Origin: JABMOW01 sp964409335 | GTDB taxonomy: Bacteria > Fidelibacterota > Marinisomatia > SCGC-AAA003-L08 > JACNLC01 | Reading direction: 5' to 3' | DNA length: 64,000 nucleotides | Assembly: GCA_964409335.1 (NCBI GenBank) | Contig: CAYPCW010000007.1 | Coordinates: 1 to 64,000 of the forward strand | Part shown: one piece after another, positions 52,253-60,157 of the stretch | Layout of the letters: each line of letters opens with the position of its first letter | How positions within the stretch are numbered: the stretch's first letter is position 1 | Position numbers and translations under genes: made by a program | Notes under the pieces: generated by a model | Databases searched by the model: none | What the model saw: only the letters and a program-made list of their open reading frames with translations | What the model was told of the DNA's origin: nothing

Positions 52253-53478
52253 CCCGACACGTCCAGCGAATGATTTGGAAGAAATCTGATAGGTACCGGC
52301 GTCCCCTCCTGAATCTCTTGATCCATGGGAGGAATTCCAATAATACAGTTGGAGTTCAGAAAGGATGTAAGCATATGAGATCCGGTTCGGGTTGCTGCCT
52401 CAACGAAGAGACGGTGATTTGATAAAGAGCATTTTCCAAACAGAAAACGGTGTTTGAATTTTTCCACCGGGAACGTTCCCGCCAGCGGGACCAATACCGA
52501 AGGTTCAACTGTTCTTCCTGTCATTTTCAGTATGAGGGGATACACATATTCAAAAAAGCTGATCACGGTGGATACGGGATTTCCCGGCAGCCCGAAGATC
52601 AACTTTTCACCAAGTGTGCCAAAAAATAATGGCTTCCCCGGTTTCTGTGCAACCTTCCAGAAATGTTCCCTGACACCCAGTTTTTCAAAGATATTCCGGG
52701 TGTAATCAAATCTCCCCATGGATATTCCGCCTGAGGATATAATGATGTCTGAATCCGAAATTGCATGTCGTAGAAACGACTCGATTTTTGCAGGATCATC
52801 TTTTAACAGGGAAGTATTTTTCAGGTCTGCGCCGCTTTGCCGGATCAGGGTTTTCAGCACGTGCAGGTTTGAATTGTATATTTGGCCATCATAAAGGGGT
52901 TGACCCGGTTCGATCAACTCATCGCCGGGACCGAACAGGGAAATTTTTGGCCGGCGGAAAACCTTAACTTTTTGCATCCAGAAGGTGGCAAAAATTCCGA
53001 TTTCTGCAGCCGTGATCACCGAACCCCGACTACAGAGCAATTCTCCTTCGGGTAACTCTTCTCCCATCATCCGGATATTCTGTAACGGTTCGGCGGATTT
53101 ATAGATTTTCACCCACAGTGAATTAAAACCACTGGTGTTTTCCACCATGACGACGGCATCTGCACCGGGTGGAATTTTACCCCCCGTCATGATCTGAGCG
53201 CAATGGCCGGACCGGATCTCCTGTATCAGGGGTTTCCCGGCTGCGATCACACCCAAAGATTTCAGTGTCACCGGATGCTGGACTGCGGCAGACAGAATAT
53301 CCGACGATTTGAGGGCAAATCCATCCATGGCGGAGTTATCAAACCGGGGCTGCGGAAATGGTGCAGTTACATGTGTTGCCAGGACCCGCCCCGTACTCTT
53401 ATCAAAGGGAACTGCAACGGTTTTTCCGTCCGGAGTGAAGGATTCAATCTTTTGCCTGGCAGAATCCACACTGATCAT
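52249..53478 (-). CDS. moeA: Molybdopterin molybdenumtransferase
   Basis: A 409-residue enzyme that inserts molybdate into adenylated molybdopterin. The opening domain contains FDNSAMDGFALKS, GKPLIQEIRSGHCAQIMTGGKIPPGADAVVMVE (the molybdate-binding MTGAxxPxGAD-like motif), and GSVITAAEIGIFATFW. The MogA-like domain reads IIISSGGISMGRFDYTRNIFEKLG and IFGLPGNPVSTVISFFEYVYP. The length is right. It overlaps moaD and the TauE-like gene by four bases each. Confidence 0.96.
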   Translation of the reverse strand: MISVDSARQKIESFTPDGKTVAVPFDKSTGRVLATHVTAPFPQPRFDNSAMDGFALKSSDILSAAVQHPVTLKSLGVIAAGKPLIQEIRSGHCAQIMTGGKIPPGADAVVMVENTSGFNSLWVKIYKSAEPLQNIRMMGEELPEGELLCSRGSVITAAEIGIFATFWMQKVKVFRRPKISLFGPGDELIEPGQPLYDGQIYNSNLHVLKTLIRQSGADLKNTSLLKDDPAKIESFLRHAISDSDIIISSGGISMGRFDYTRNIFEKLGVREHFWKVAQKPGKPLFFGTLGEKLIFGLPGNPVSTVISFFEYVYPLILKMTGRTVEPSVLVPLAGTFPVEKFKHRFLFGKCSLSNHRLFVEAATRTGSHMLTSFLNSNCIIGIPPMDQEIQEGTPVPIRFLPNHSLDVSG

Positions 53479-54239
53479 GATGTCACCAACTTTTGTGTCA
53501 AAATAACGATGGCGATGATAATGATTCCGCCCAGTAATTTTTTCATGAGTTCCGGCTTCAGTACGGAAGCGCCCATAAATGACCCAATGTATCCGCCGAT
53601 CAATACCGCGCCCGCCAGCGGCAGGATGTCCTTCAGGGGGTAATTGCCCGTGTCGAGTCGTCCGAAAATTCCCGCTATTGAATTGACAAAAATGAAAATG
53701 GCTCCACTGGCAGCGGCTTCCTTTTCTGTACCCAGTCCCAAAATAATGATGAGAGGCACCAGATACACACCGCCTCCAATACCGACAGCGCCGGCAATGA
53801 ATCCCAGCAGAGCGCCGATCCCCAGAGAAAGCACGGTCTGATATTGTGACGTCAAATGAAGATGCAGGCTCGCGGCGGGAAACAGGTAAATCCGAATCGC
53901 AACCACACCGAGTGAAATGAGCAATAAAAGATAAAAAATCTCAGAAGCAAGATGAAGTTTACCTCCGAAGTAAGACATGGGTACGGACGATATAATAAAC
54001 GGAATAATAATGGAACGCTGCGCATGTCCTTTTATTATATAATTTATCGTACCGGTAAAGGTGACCACCAGATTGAGCGTCAGTGAAATACCGGGTATGA
54101 TGGTGTAGGCGACTCCGGACATCGCCAGCAGCGCCGTAAATGCTGATCCTCCACCCAGCCCCACTGAAGCATACAACATGGCTATACCCGCGAACATGAT
54201 CAGGAAAAATGAATAATTGAGGGTGAGGCTCTCCACCAA
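53475..54239 (-). CDS. TauE/SafE-family transporter
   Basis: A 254-residue polytopic membrane protein with about eight helices. Two repeats carry the family motifs: YASVGLGGGSAFTALLAMSG and GFIAGAVGIGGGVYLVPLIIILGL. The start at 54239 is a TTG directly after the moaC-moaB gene, with a GTG next to it; both are possible. The family exports sulfite, sulfoacetate, thiosulfate or related organosulfur anions. Its position inside the Moco operon, overlapping moeA, suggests a link to a sulfur by-product or molybdate handling, but this is inference. Confidence 0.9.
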   Translation of the reverse strand: MVESLTLNYSFFLIMFAGIAMLYASVGLGGGSAFTALLAMSGVAYTIIPGISLTLNLVVTFTGTINYIIKGHAQRSIIIPFIISSVPMSYFGGKLHLASEIFYLLLLISLGVVAIRIYLFPAASLHLHLTSQYQTVLSLGIGALLGFIAGAVGIGGGVYLVPLIIILGLGTEKEAAASGAIFIFVNSIAGIFGRLDTGNYPLKDILPLAGAVLIGGYIGSFMGASVLKPELMKKLLGGIIIIAIVILTQKLVTS

Positions 54240-55190
54240 TTATCCTGGTGAGGAGTTTCCATGGATCATGTCAAAGGCATGGAAAACAGCGGGAATCAGA
54301 ACTCTGAGTCCATCCTCCGCAGCACCCGAACTGCCCGGCAGGCACACCATGATGGCGTTGCCAATCACTCCTGCGGCCAGACGGGACAACATGGCATGAT
54401 GTGTACTTTCAGAACCAACCCGATGCAGCGCATTTTCAATCCCCGTCAACCGTTTGTCAAATAAGGGCTCAAGGGTTTGGATAGTTATGTCTCTCGAAGA
54501 CAATCCGGTCCCCCCCGATGTGACAATCAGTTCAACTCCGGTCTGCCGCCAGTTCTCAATCGTTTTTAACAATTGATCGGGGTCGTCCGGAATGATCTGA
54601 AAATGGGATACCCGGCAGCCGGAATGGGTAAATCCCCGCTTTAAAATTTCACCGGAAGTATCCTCTCCGATTCCCTTCGAAATACGGTCGGACAGTACGA
54701 GTATTCCGGTTTCGGGCCGGTAATCAGATTGTGAATGGGAGGACTTTCCCCCTTTTTTTTCGATCACCCGGATATCGGAGATGGTCATAGTTTTATCCAC
54801 AGCTTTGCACATGTCATAAATTGTCAGCGCCGTCACGGAGGCTGCAGTGAGCGCCTCCATTTCAATCCCCGTTGTATCTCTTGCAGTGACCGTCGCGGTG
54901 ATCAGAATTTGCGATGACTGCGTCTGAAAGGTGATGTCGGCGCAGGTGATCCGAACCGGGTGACATAGGGGAATGAGACGGCTGGTGGATTTTGCCGCCT
55001 GAATCCCGGCGATTTTTGCGGTAGTCAGAACATTCCCTTTCGGAATCTTCTCATGAGTGATCAACCCGATGGTGTCAGGCGCCATCGTGATGGTGGCGCT
55101 GGCAGATGCGATTCGAACCGATGTGAATTTATCCGTTACATCCACCATTTTAACGGACCCATCGGCGGTTAAATGTGATAATTCAGTCAT
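54240..55190 (-). CDS. moaCB: MoaC-MoaB fusion (cPMP synthase / molybdopterin adenylyltransferase)
   Basis: A 316-residue two-domain protein. Residues 1-150 are MoaC: KMVDVTDKF, KIPKGNVLTTAKIAGIQAAKSTSRLIPLCHPV, TGIEMEALTAASVTALTIYDMCKAVDKTM, which completes cPMP formation. Residues 163-316 are MoaB/MogA: TGILVLSDRISKG..EDTSG, ELIVTSGGTGLSSRDITIQT, and AIMVCLPGSSGAAEDGL, which adenylates molybdopterin. A Ser/His/Gln-rich linker joins them. Such MoaCB fusions are known in some lineages. It follows moaA by 23 bases. Confidence 0.95.
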   Translation of the reverse strand: MTELSHLTADGSVKMVDVTDKFTSVRIASASATITMAPDTIGLITHEKIPKGNVLTTAKIAGIQAAKSTSRLIPLCHPVRITCADITFQTQSSQILITATVTARDTTGIEMEALTAASVTALTIYDMCKAVDKTMTISDIRVIEKKGGKSSHSQSDYRPETGILVLSDRISKGIGEDTSGEILKRGFTHSGCRVSHFQIIPDDPDQLLKTIENWRQTGVELIVTSGGTGLSSRDITIQTLEPLFDKRLTGIENALHRVGSESTHHAMLSRLAAGVIGNAIMVCLPGSSGAAEDGLRVLIPAVFHAFDMIHGNSSPG

Positions 55191-55213
55191 GGGTTGATCT
55201 CCCTGTTTTGAGG

Positions 55214-56194
55214 TTATCCTCCAATCTGTGTCATACTGGTTCGCATATTATGATCGGACCGTTCCGCCTCAAAACCATCCTTTGCTTTCAGGTGCATTGC
55301 AGATTGAACCATTGTTAGAATTTCGTCGTCCGAACACCCATTTCGGATCAGATCCCGCAGGTTAAAATCCTGACTGGAATACAGACAATTTCGGATTTGT
55401 CCGTCAGCGGTTAACCGGATACGGTTGCACCACCCGCAAAACGTTCGACTATAGGCCGGAATGATGGCGAATGCACCCAGAAAGCCGGCCGGTTTAAAAT
55501 AGTATTCCTCTGTTCGTGACCCGGATTGTGGTTGTCCGGCGGGAATGATTTTTTGGATTTCTTCCAGGATCATTTTTACGCCCATGAACCGGCCGGTGCG
55601 CCATATTTGATGATCGTCAAATGGCATCAATTCTATAAAGCGGACAGATACGGGATTATTTTTTGCCAGATTGATAAAATCGGGAATTTCAGACGCATTG
55701 ATCCCCCGCATGAGAACAACATTGATCTTCACCCGGAGCGCCGTATGCCGGATTGCGGATTGAACATTTTTCCAAACCTGCTCAAAATCATTCCGGCGGG
55801 TGATCTGAAAAAACCGGTCGCTTTTCAGAGTATCCAGACTGATGTTCAGTCCGTCCAGCCCGGCATTGATCAGTGGACCAAGGGCGACGTCCAGATGCAT
55901 TCCATTCGTTGTGAGGTGGACAGAATCGATGCCTTCCACCTGGCGAATGGTTTTCACGATGTGTACGATACCGTTTCTGAGGAGAGGCTCCCCGCCGGTT
56001 AACCTGACCTTGGCTACCCCGTTTGAAGCTAATATGCGTATAATCCGAAAAATTTCATCATCTGTCAGGAGACTTTTAGCGGGTTTAAAATCGATACCCT
56101 CCGCGGGCATGCAGTACATGCACCGAAAATTGCATTTTTCGTTGAGTGCAACCCGAATATAATCGAATGTTCTGTGATAATGATCTGTTATCAT
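55214..56194 (-). CDS. moaA: GTP 3',8-cyclase
   Basis: About 326 residues from the ATG at 56194 (GGAG ten bases upstream inside the hairpin arm); the frame is open further, but through the terminator. MoaA is a radical SAM enzyme with two [4Fe-4S] clusters, turning GTP to 3',8-cyclic GTP. N-terminal cluster: CNFRCMYCMPAEGIDF. C-terminal cluster: FCGWCNRIRLTADGQIRNCLYS. GGEPLLR and the terminal GG are also present. It is first of the Moco operon, behind a structured leader. Confidence 0.96.
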   Translation of the reverse strand: MITDHYHRTFDYIRVALNEKCNFRCMYCMPAEGIDFKPAKSLLTDDEIFRIIRILASNGVAKVRLTGGEPLLRNGIVHIVKTIRQVEGIDSVHLTTNGMHLDVALGPLINAGLDGLNISLDTLKSDRFFQITRRNDFEQVWKNVQSAIRHTALRVKINVVLMRGINASEIPDFINLAKNNPVSVRFIELMPFDDHQIWRTGRFMGVKMILEEIQKIIPAGQPQSGSRTEEYYFKPAGFLGAFAIIPAYSRTFCGWCNRIRLTADGQIRNCLYSSQDFNLRDLIRNGCSDDEILTMVQSAMHLKAKDGFEAERSDHNMRTSMTQIGG

Positions 56195-56197
56195 AAT

Positions 56198-56375
56198 AAA
56201 AAAACTCCACCGGATACGTGGAGTCGGGGCGCAGTAACCCTGCAATCTCCTTTCCAAACCGGGAGGCTGACCGATTTCTCTATCAACCCTTCATCTGTGA
56301 ACCAGACGGGAAAAATTCCAACGTTTTGCCAACCATGGGAATGCTCCTTTAGGTAGACAAAATCGGAGAATTATC
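56198..56375 (-). promoter_or_regulatory. Structured moaA leader, candidate Moco-type riboswitch with attenuator
   Basis: Between a likely promoter and moaA lie about 180 bases with several hairpins read leftwards: CGTCTG/CAGATG, GCAG/CTGC and CTCC/GGAG. They end in the terminator ACTCCAC-GTATCCG-GTGGAGT plus seven Ts (56198-56224). This terminator abuts the ATG of moaA and its GGAG is in the hairpin arm. It could therefore control both transcription and ribosome binding. By position it may be a molybdenum-cofactor riboswitch; I could not verify the conserved Moco core. Confidence 0.6.
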
Positions 56376-56450
56376 GCAATAATTTGAAAATAATTTACAG
56401 TATTTATTGAGCTATCAGGAAGTATCCATTGGAAAGCTTAAAGGAGGGTC

Positions 56451-56984
56451 CTATTCAAAATATGAACCAATCGTCCGGAATTTCCGGTTCATTTCCCGCC
56501 ATTGAGTTTCATCTGTAATCACTTTTAGCGCAGTGGGAAATACCGTCGTGTCTTCAAGGTAAATATGTTCTCTTAAAATTCCGATGATACCATTCGCCAT
56601 AAAATTCATCTGTAATTTATATGATTTGAAATCCATGGCACTTAAATCTTTGATATGATTGAAAAATTTGAGTTTATATTCTGTCAGAAAGAGATGTTCG
56701 GAGGAAAGAACTTTCAGGTGATTGCCGGCATCTGCGTTAAACAACGCCGGAAAAAGGACCTCATCCTCCCGTTGGTGATGTTTCGCAACAGCCATTAATT
56801 GTTCAGATATTGAGATTAATTTCACAAAAAGTTCGGGATGATCCATGGGAGAATCCAGCGAATAAATATCCTGCCGGAGACGATCCATACCATTCAGATA
56901 TGTCAAAATTGCCCTGTGTTCTTCGAACAGAATCTTGATTAAATGATCTTCAGGCAGATCATTTATTGATCCGGGGTTTGGCAT
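56451..56984 (-). CDS. Hemerythrin (HHE) domain protein
   Basis: A 177-residue helical protein. The diiron HHE pattern is seen in LFEEHRAILTYL, VAKHHQREDEVLFPAL, LSSEHLFLTEYKLKFF and REHIYLEDTTVFPTAL, spread over four helices. This resembles DUF438/YtfE-type hemerythrins tied to nitric oxide or oxygen stress and iron-sulfur repair. There is no N-terminal ScdA cysteine motif. The upstream Rrf2 regulator gene is 58 bases away on the same strand and may control it. Confidence 0.9.
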   Translation of the reverse strand: MPNPGSINDLPEDHLIKILFEEHRAILTYLNGMDRLRQDIYSLDSPMDHPELFVKLISISEQLMAVAKHHQREDEVLFPALFNADAGNHLKVLSSEHLFLTEYKLKFFNHIKDLSAMDFKSYKLQMNFMANGIIGILREHIYLEDTTVFPTALKVITDETQWREMNRKFRTIGSYFE

Positions 56985-57042
56985 GTTCTTAATGATAATG
57001 ATTAATGAATATTAAAATGGTTATAATTATATATCTTGTAAT

Positions 57043-57483
57043 TTACACTTGCGATCTCAGCACCTCTCGTTTTCTGATAACCTCGTTTGCCAGATTTTCT
57101 AAATTTTCATGTCCCAGAAGCACGCGAATGTTTTCCTTGATGATCTTCCAGTTATTATGCAACGGGCACGCCACCGAATCTGAACATTCATCCAATCCGA
57201 TGACGCACATTTCCTTTTCGGGCGGCGGACCATCAATGGCATACACAATGTCAATTACTCTGATATCATTCGCCGGTTTATTTAATTTTATCCCGCCATT
57301 TCGCCCCCGATAAGACCGGATAAGATGATGCTTGGCCAGCGTTTGAACAATTTTTGCTAAAAAGTAAAGCGGAATATCATATTCTGAAGCAATTTTATTT
57401 ACCATAATGCGGGAATCTTTCTGATTAACCGCTAAATAGATCATTGCCTGAATAGCATATTCTGACGATTTTGAATACAACAT
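57043..57483 (-). CDS. Rrf2-family transcriptional regulator
   Basis: A 146-residue winged-helix regulator. The N-terminal DNA-binding domain reads YSKSSEYAIQAMIYLAVNQ and ASEYDIPLYFLAKIVQTLAKHHLI, then YRGRNGGIKLNKPA. Three cysteines follow, CVIGLDECSDSVACPLH (C-x6-C-x5-C, around residues 93-106), suited to an iron-sulfur cluster as in NsrR/IscR/RsrR. With the hemerythrin gene downstream, NO or redox sensing is likely. The region between it and the divergent doxX has a 14-base palindrome. Confidence 0.93.
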   Translation of the reverse strand: MLYSKSSEYAIQAMIYLAVNQKDSRIMVNKIASEYDIPLYFLAKIVQTLAKHHLIRSYRGRNGGIKLNKPANDIRVIDIVYAIDGPPPEKEMCVIGLDECSDSVACPLHNNWKIIKENIRVLLGHENLENLANEVIRKREVLRSQV

Positions 57484-57580
57484 CTATTTCCCCTATGAGA
57501 ATTTCGTAACCGAAAAATACGGTGATATTTTGTAAATTAATATTAGATAAAAATATCCGAAAAATAAAATAAAATTTTAC

Positions 57581-57594
57581 ATCCGGTACCGGAT
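57581..57594. promoter_or_regulatory. Candidate operator palindrome between rrf2 and doxX
   Basis: ATCCGGTACCGGAT is a perfect 14-base palindrome in the 230-base AT-rich region between the divergent rrf2 and doxX genes. It could be a regulator site. The match to any known Rrf2 consensus was not established. Confidence 0.4.
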
Positions 57595-57713
57595 CACTTT
57601 TCCCCTCAATAATTTGATTGAAAAAAATTCCTTAATTGAATAAAATTCTTTTGTATTATCAGACCGGTTGTAATACTTTATTCAAATTATTAAAATAAAT
57701 CAGAAGGAATTTA

Positions 57714-58133
57714 ATGGATATAAATAGCAGAAAAAAGAATATCGGGTTACTGATCCTGAGAGTGGGGATCGGATTCATGTTTATCTTACACGGATATCCT
57801 AAAATATCAGGTGGACCCGAAAATTGGTATAGCCTGAGGGAAAAAGCGATGACCGCGGTTGGTCTGGGATTTGGATTTACTTTTTTCGGGTTTATGGCAG
57901 CATTCTCCGAATTTTGTGGAGGGATTCTGATTTTTCTCGGATTAGGCACCCGATATGCCGCTGCACTGATGCTCATCACCATGATTATTGCGTCCACACT
58001 GCATTTGACCCAGGGAGATGGAATTATGGGAGCATCACATGCGATAGAGAGTGGAATTTTTTTTTTAGCATTGGTGTTTATCGGACCGGGCAAATTTAGC
58101 ATAGATGATCGGTATTGCAATCAAAAGAATTGA
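57714..58133 (+). CDS. DoxX-family membrane protein
   Basis: A 139-residue membrane protein with four hydrophobic helices. ILRVGIGFMFILHGYPKISGG at the N-terminus and GFMAAFSEFCGGILIFLGLGTRYAAALMLITMIIA are the family pattern. DoxX proteins are linked to quinone or redox stress and sulfur oxidation in different organisms; the function here is unknown. AGAAGGAA precedes the ATG. It is divergent from the Rrf2 gene, which may regulate it. Confidence 0.9.
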   Translation: MDINSRKKNIGLLILRVGIGFMFILHGYPKISGGPENWYSLREKAMTAVGLGFGFTFFGFMAAFSEFCGGILIFLGLGTRYAAALMLITMIIASTLHLTQGDGIMGASHAIESGIFFLALVFIGPGKFSIDDRYCNQKN

Positions 58134-58400
58134 CATGGTGTGTAGCCGGATTTCAATATTGATACAGACCCGATAATGTTTTCTATCCTTCCTATATTTA
58201 GATTTTCTTTTACGATTCCGTTTATTGGGATCCCTGCCCGGATGGGACCCGTAAAATATATCTGCAACCGGGTAAAAATTGTATCGCACAAAAAACAAAC
58301 GCTTTTGGAGAACCCGCGTTGATAAGATCTGATCTCCAGGCGCTCAAATACACGCACGGACGCCCGGTGGAAACCGTACTTCCCGCGATCGAATTAATCC

Positions 58401-59486
58401 ATGGCATATCGTGATATTGGATTAGGGTGGTCAATTTTGATTGTATCCGGACTATTTCTATGTTGCGGCCAGGATCAATCTCAACATAAAATTATTATGA
58501 GTCCCCATCATTTGCCATCCGGATTTACCAATGTGGAAATTGAGAATCCGCACCATGGGTTTAAAGATTTCCTGAAGTGGCAAATGAACAAACCCGAAAC
58601 CCGTCCAAAATTTGATGCGGTAAACGGCACGCTCCCCGTTGCCGTTCCCAATCTGGGAAAATACGGTTCGGGGGACAGTTTGATCACCGCAACATGGCTG
58701 GGGCATGCCACCGTCCTGCTGGAAATAGACGGCAAGGTCCTATTGACAGATCCTATTTTCAGTGAACGGTGCTCTCCTGTTCAGTGGGCAGGCCCCAAAC
58801 GGTATACAAAATTCCCAGTTCTTCCGGACAGCCTGACTTCCATCGATATTGTACTCATATCCCATAATCACTATGATCATCTGGATAGGTCCACCGTTCT
58901 AAAGTTGGGTAATACACCGCTGTGGTTGGTCCCCCTGGGGCTAAAGGCGTGGTTCACTGCTTTGGGAATCACCCACGTCATTGAGCTTGACTGGTGGGAT
59001 GAATATGAGTATGATGGAATGATGATTGCCTGCACGCCTACCCAGCATTTTTCAGGGCGGGGATTTTCAGATCGGTTTAAGGCATTGTGGTGCAGTTGGG
59101 CAGTGATTGGCGCACGATCCCGGTTTTGGTTTGCCGGAGATACCGGATATTTTTCACAATTTAAAGCCATCGGTGAAAAATACGGACCTTTCGATTTGTC
59201 AGCAATCCCTATCGGGGCGTATGAACCCCGGTGGTTTATGAATCCCATGCACGTGACACCTGAGCAAGCCGTAATGATCCATCAGGATATCCAAAGCCGG
59301 CACTCCATCGGTATTCATTGGGGGACATTTATTTTGACGGATGAACCCGTCTTTGAACCTTTGAATCTGCTTCAGGAAGCCAGGACTAAATTTCATCTGC
59401 AACCGGGAGAATTCATTACCCTGAATCACGGTGAAACCCGGCAGTTTCAGGCGGTCACCCATTCTGTATTTTCCAAAGATGAATAA
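58401..59486 (+). CDS. MBL-fold hydrolase lipoprotein (NAPE-PLD/UlaG-like)
   Basis: A 361-residue exported protein. A hydrophobic start followed by CC near residues 21-22 (LFLCCGQ) looks like a lipoprotein signal. The metallo-beta-lactamase motifs are SHNHYDHLDRST, FAGDTGYFSQFKAIGE, and IHWGTFILTDEP. The WLGHATVLLEIDGKVLLTDPIFSERCSP opening and WAGPKRYTK are typical of the N-acylphosphatidylethanolamine phospholipase D-like group. It may cleave phosphodiester bonds in periplasm-facing lipids, but other metal hydrolase roles are possible. The start lacks a clear Shine-Dalgarno; an alternative TTG lies 24 bases in. Confidence 0.87.
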   Translation: MAYRDIGLGWSILIVSGLFLCCGQDQSQHKIIMSPHHLPSGFTNVEIENPHHGFKDFLKWQMNKPETRPKFDAVNGTLPVAVPNLGKYGSGDSLITATWLGHATVLLEIDGKVLLTDPIFSERCSPVQWAGPKRYTKFPVLPDSLTSIDIVLISHNHYDHLDRSTVLKLGNTPLWLVPLGLKAWFTALGITHVIELDWWDEYEYDGMMIACTPTQHFSGRGFSDRFKALWCSWAVIGARSRFWFAGDTGYFSQFKAIGEKYGPFDLSAIPIGAYEPRWFMNPMHVTPEQAVMIHQDIQSRHSIGIHWGTFILTDEPVFEPLNLLQEARTKFHLQPGEFITLNHGETRQFQAVTHSVFSKDE

Positions 59487-60093
59487 ACTCCCATTATCGT
59501 TCTATCTGCGTCAGGATGTGGCTGCCATCAGCCGTGATCTTCTGGGTAAGCTGTTGATGACCCGAATTGACGGTCTATTGACCGGCGGCATTATCACAGA
59601 AACCGAGGCGTATGCAGGACCTGAAGACAGGGCATCGCATGCCTATGGGAATCGCCGGACACAACGGACCGATATCATGTTCAGAAATGGCGGGATTGCC
59701 TATATTTATTTGTGTTATGGCGTTCATCATTTATTTAACGTGGTCACAAATGTGGAAGATCGTCCCCATGCCGTTTTGATCCGTGCCATTCATCCGGTGA
59801 TTGGAATTCCTGCAATATTGAACAGACGGGGATTCTCACAGCTAAAAAAGGGGATATGTGGCGGACCGGGGATGTTAACACAGGGATTAGGTATTCTCAC
59901 GAAGTATAGTGGTGAGTCGTTACGGGAAAATACCATTTGGATTGAAGATTCGGGAATGAAAATATCCGGGCATCAGATCACCGTCGGCAAACGGGTCGGT
60001 GTGGAATATTCCGGTGCCGATGCGCATCGATTATGGCGATTTCGGGTATTGAAAATGGAGACAATCCGGGAGGCGCAGCCCGGCCCCCGATAG
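59479..60093 (+). CDS. mpg: DNA-3-methyladenine glycosylase (AAG/Mpg type)
   Basis: About 204 residues from the ATG at 59479, which overlaps the end of the MBL gene by eight bases; the frame is open to 59431. It removes alkylated purines. Family signatures: ARDLLGKLL-like SRDLLGKLLMTR, ITETEAYAGPEDRASHAYGNRRT (with the catalytic Glu), NGGIAYIYLCYGVHHLFNVV, AVLIRAIHPV and GGPGMLTQGLGI. With ogt and dinB in the same window it adds a third alkylation/lesion-tolerance gene, though they are not linked. Confidence 0.95.
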   Translation: MNKLPLSFYLRQDVAAISRDLLGKLLMTRIDGLLTGGIITETEAYAGPEDRASHAYGNRRTQRTDIMFRNGGIAYIYLCYGVHHLFNVVTNVEDRPHAVLIRAIHPVIGIPAILNRRGFSQLKKGICGGPGMLTQGLGILTKYSGESLRENTIWIEDSGMKISGHQITVGKRVGVEYSGADAHRLWRFRVLKMETIREAQPGPR

Positions 60094-60101
60094 TTTGGGA
60101 T

Positions 60102-60148
60102 AAACAAACAGGGACCCGCAAAGCAGATCCCTGTTTATCATTTTTTAT
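60102..60148. terminator. Bidirectional intrinsic terminator
   Basis: AAACAGGGA / TCCCTGTTT hairpin with an enclosing TTTTTT run to the right, between convergent mpg and gdhA. Confidence 0.85.
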
Positions 60149-60157
60149 GTGAATTGA

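Noticed and set aside
53475..54239. TauE-like gene as a molybdate importer
   Set aside because: The motif pattern is that of TauE/SafE exporters; no ModA/B/C features are present.
58121..58434. Minus-strand frames of 70-78 codons before the MBL gene
   Set aside because: No start site, family or neighbour support; they overlap each other in different frames and the real DoxX and MBL genes.
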